Below, piece by piece: positions 4,965 through 5,922 of a stretch of DNA of 5,922 bases. Made by a program: the position numbers and the translations under genes. The first letter of the stretch is position 1. Every line of letters starts with the position of its first letter. The DNA is taken from the NCBI GenBank assembly GCA_027491845.1, contig JAOZGF010000276.1:1-5922 (forward strand), read 5' to 3'. The notes under the pieces were generated by a model. It was not told the origin of the DNA and did no database searches. It saw only the letters and a program-made list of their open reading frames with translations. This DNA is from Thermoproteota archaeon (lineage in GTDB: Archaea; Korarchaeota; JAOZGF01).

Positions 4965-5922
4965 AAGAAAAATAGCCTACATAAACCTAACGAAAAAAGA
5001 AGTGAAGACAAAAGAAATACCCTTGGAACTACGGAAGAAATACCTTGGAGGACGCGGGATAAACATGTACTTAATGTACAATTACATAAAGCCTAAAATT
5101 GACCCATTGGGACCTGAGAACTTCATATTTATAGGGGCAGGCTTACTGGGAGGGATTCCTTGTCTCGGGTCAGGGAGGTGTAACATATCCGCTAAGTCCC
5201 CCCTTACCGGGGCTGTGGGCGATTCAAACATGGGAGGCTTCTTTGCTCCAGAGCTCAGGTTCGCAGGCTTCGATCACCTTGCGATAAACGGAAAGGCAGA
5301 TGAACCAGTTTATCTGTGGGTAAATGACGGAGAAATAGAGATAAGGAAGGCAAGCCACCTCTGGGGTGAAAACACATTTGAAACACAGGAAATAATAAGG
5401 AAAGACCACGGAGACCCTGAAATAAAGGTTTTAACAATAGGCGTAGCTGGAGAAAACCTGGTGAGGTTTGCAAATGTTAGAACGGAAATGAAGAACTCAG
5501 GTGGAAGGACAGGGATGGGAGCTGTCTTCGGATCCAAAAAGCTTAAGGCGATCGCAGTGAGAGGCACAGGAAGCCTTGAATTCCATGAACCAGAGAAGCT
5601 TCTTGAATATTGCAGGGAAATGAACGAAATGATGATGAAAACCAAATGGGCTCAAGCCCAGTCGAGATGGGGTACAATGATAATCTTCAGTCACACAAAC
5701 ACAGCTGGACTAATAAGGACAAGAAACTTCCAGAAAAACTGGATGGAACACGCAGAAGCAATAGAGGACGAAGAAATGGACAAATATAGCATAGGCATGG
5801 CTGGATGCTACTAATGCTCAGTACACTGTAGGCACCGGTACATACTTGACTCACCTAAATATGAAAGGGTTTACGGGGAAGGGCCTGAATACACTTCCCA
5901 GGGAGCATGGGGAACAGAGCCT
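4954..5922 (+). CDS. aor: Tungsten-dependent aldehyde:ferredoxin oxidoreductase family protein, 3' truncated and interrupted by an in-frame TAA
   Basis: AOR-family enzymes oxidise aldehydes to acids using a tungsto-bispterin cofactor and one [4Fe-4S] cluster, reducing ferredoxin. The N-terminal AFOR_N domain is clear. It has YLGGRGINMYLMY (30-42), LGSGRCNISAKSPLTG (71-86) and GDSNMGGFFAPELRFAGFDH (from 89), where R75, N92 and G94 fall where the pterin-phosphate ligands R76, N93 and G95 of the Pyrococcus enzyme are reported. GGRTGMGAVFGSKKLKAIAVRG closes the domain. The cluster motif follows: C285, Y286, then TAA at codon 287, then C288-SVH-C292. This matches the Pyrococcus cysteines 288/291/295 with a constant offset of 3. 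The same frame continues with RHRYILDSPKYERVYGEGPEY, normal AOR sequence, to the window edge; full-length members are about 600 residues. A product ending at the TAA (286 residues) would lack most of the cluster and the C-terminal domains and should be inactive. No in-frame ATG, GTG or TTG follows in the visible 36 codons. The substrate subtype cannot be told. Confidence 0.88.
5812..5814 (+). other. In-frame TAA inside the AOR iron-sulfur motif
   Basis: The codons read TGC-TAC-TAA-TGC-TCA-GTA-CAC-TGT, that is Cys-Tyr-stop-Cys-Ser-Val-His-Cys. The stop occupies the variable residue just before the second cluster cysteine, where the family usually has Gly, Ala or Ser. A single change from TCA (Ser) would create it. 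The reading frame is unchanged on either side. The iorB and zinc-ribbon genes both end at TAA, so TAA works as a normal stop here. Confidence 0.9.

Noticed and set aside
5812..5814. Selenocysteine or pyrrolysine explanation for the AOR stop
   Set aside because: The codon is TAA, not TGA or TAG. I see no SECIS-like hairpin in the short downstream stretch, and neighbours end at TAA normally.
5813..5830. Restart of translation at the ATG overlapping the AOR stop (TAATG)
   Set aside because: That ATG is in another frame and hits TAG after four further codons, so it cannot produce the C-terminal half.
1..5922. CRISPR array, insertion sequence, toxin-antitoxin or defence genes
   Set aside because: No spaced repeats, transposase motifs, terminal inverted repeats or recognisable defence domains are visible; all the larger genes are metabolic or transport genes.

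Overview
The window looks like chromosomal DNA of an archaeon that lives on peptides or amino acids. Four things point there: a BRE/TATA-type promoter upstream of iorA, T-tract transcript ends, strong AGGAGG ribosome binding sites paired with TTG starts, and the protein set itself. That set is a branched-chain amino acid (Liv) ABC transporter, indolepyruvate:ferredoxin oxidoreductase (IorAB) and a tungsten aldehyde:ferredoxin oxidoreductase (AOR). Arginine is coded mostly by AGG/AGA and isoleucine often by ATA, as in many thermophilic Thermoproteota-like archaea. The lineage cannot be fixed from this window.

Layout. Positions 1-462 (+) hold the C-terminal half of a LivM permease. It meets livF and livG tail to tail; these two ATPase genes lie on the minus strand (490-1179 and 1181-1903). 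An intergenic region of about 300 bp (1904-2199) separates livG from the divergent iorA. It contains an A+T-rich putative livG promoter, a perfect 17-bp palindrome, a GC-rich hairpin island and the iorA promoter. iorA (2200-4071) and iorB (4076-4681) form an operon. After about 110 bp with two T7 tracts comes a 57-residue zinc-ribbon gene (4791-4964). It overlaps the start of an AOR gene (from 4954) that runs off the window.

How they could work together. Liv imports amino acids. Transaminases (not in the window) would make 2-oxoacids. IorAB would convert aryl pyruvates to aryl-acetyl-CoA while reducing ferredoxin, and AOR would handle aldehydes formed by side decarboxylation, also with ferredoxin. 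This is inferred from the families.

Most notable feature. The AOR reading frame has an in-frame TAA (5812-5814) exactly inside the CxxCxxxC motif that binds its [4Fe-4S] cluster. Clear AOR-like sequence continues in the same frame on the far side. A recent nonsense mutation or a sequencing error is the simplest reading; stop-codon recoding is possible but has no precedent I know of for UAA in archaea. I do not see a convincing new defence, mobile or RNA-guided system.
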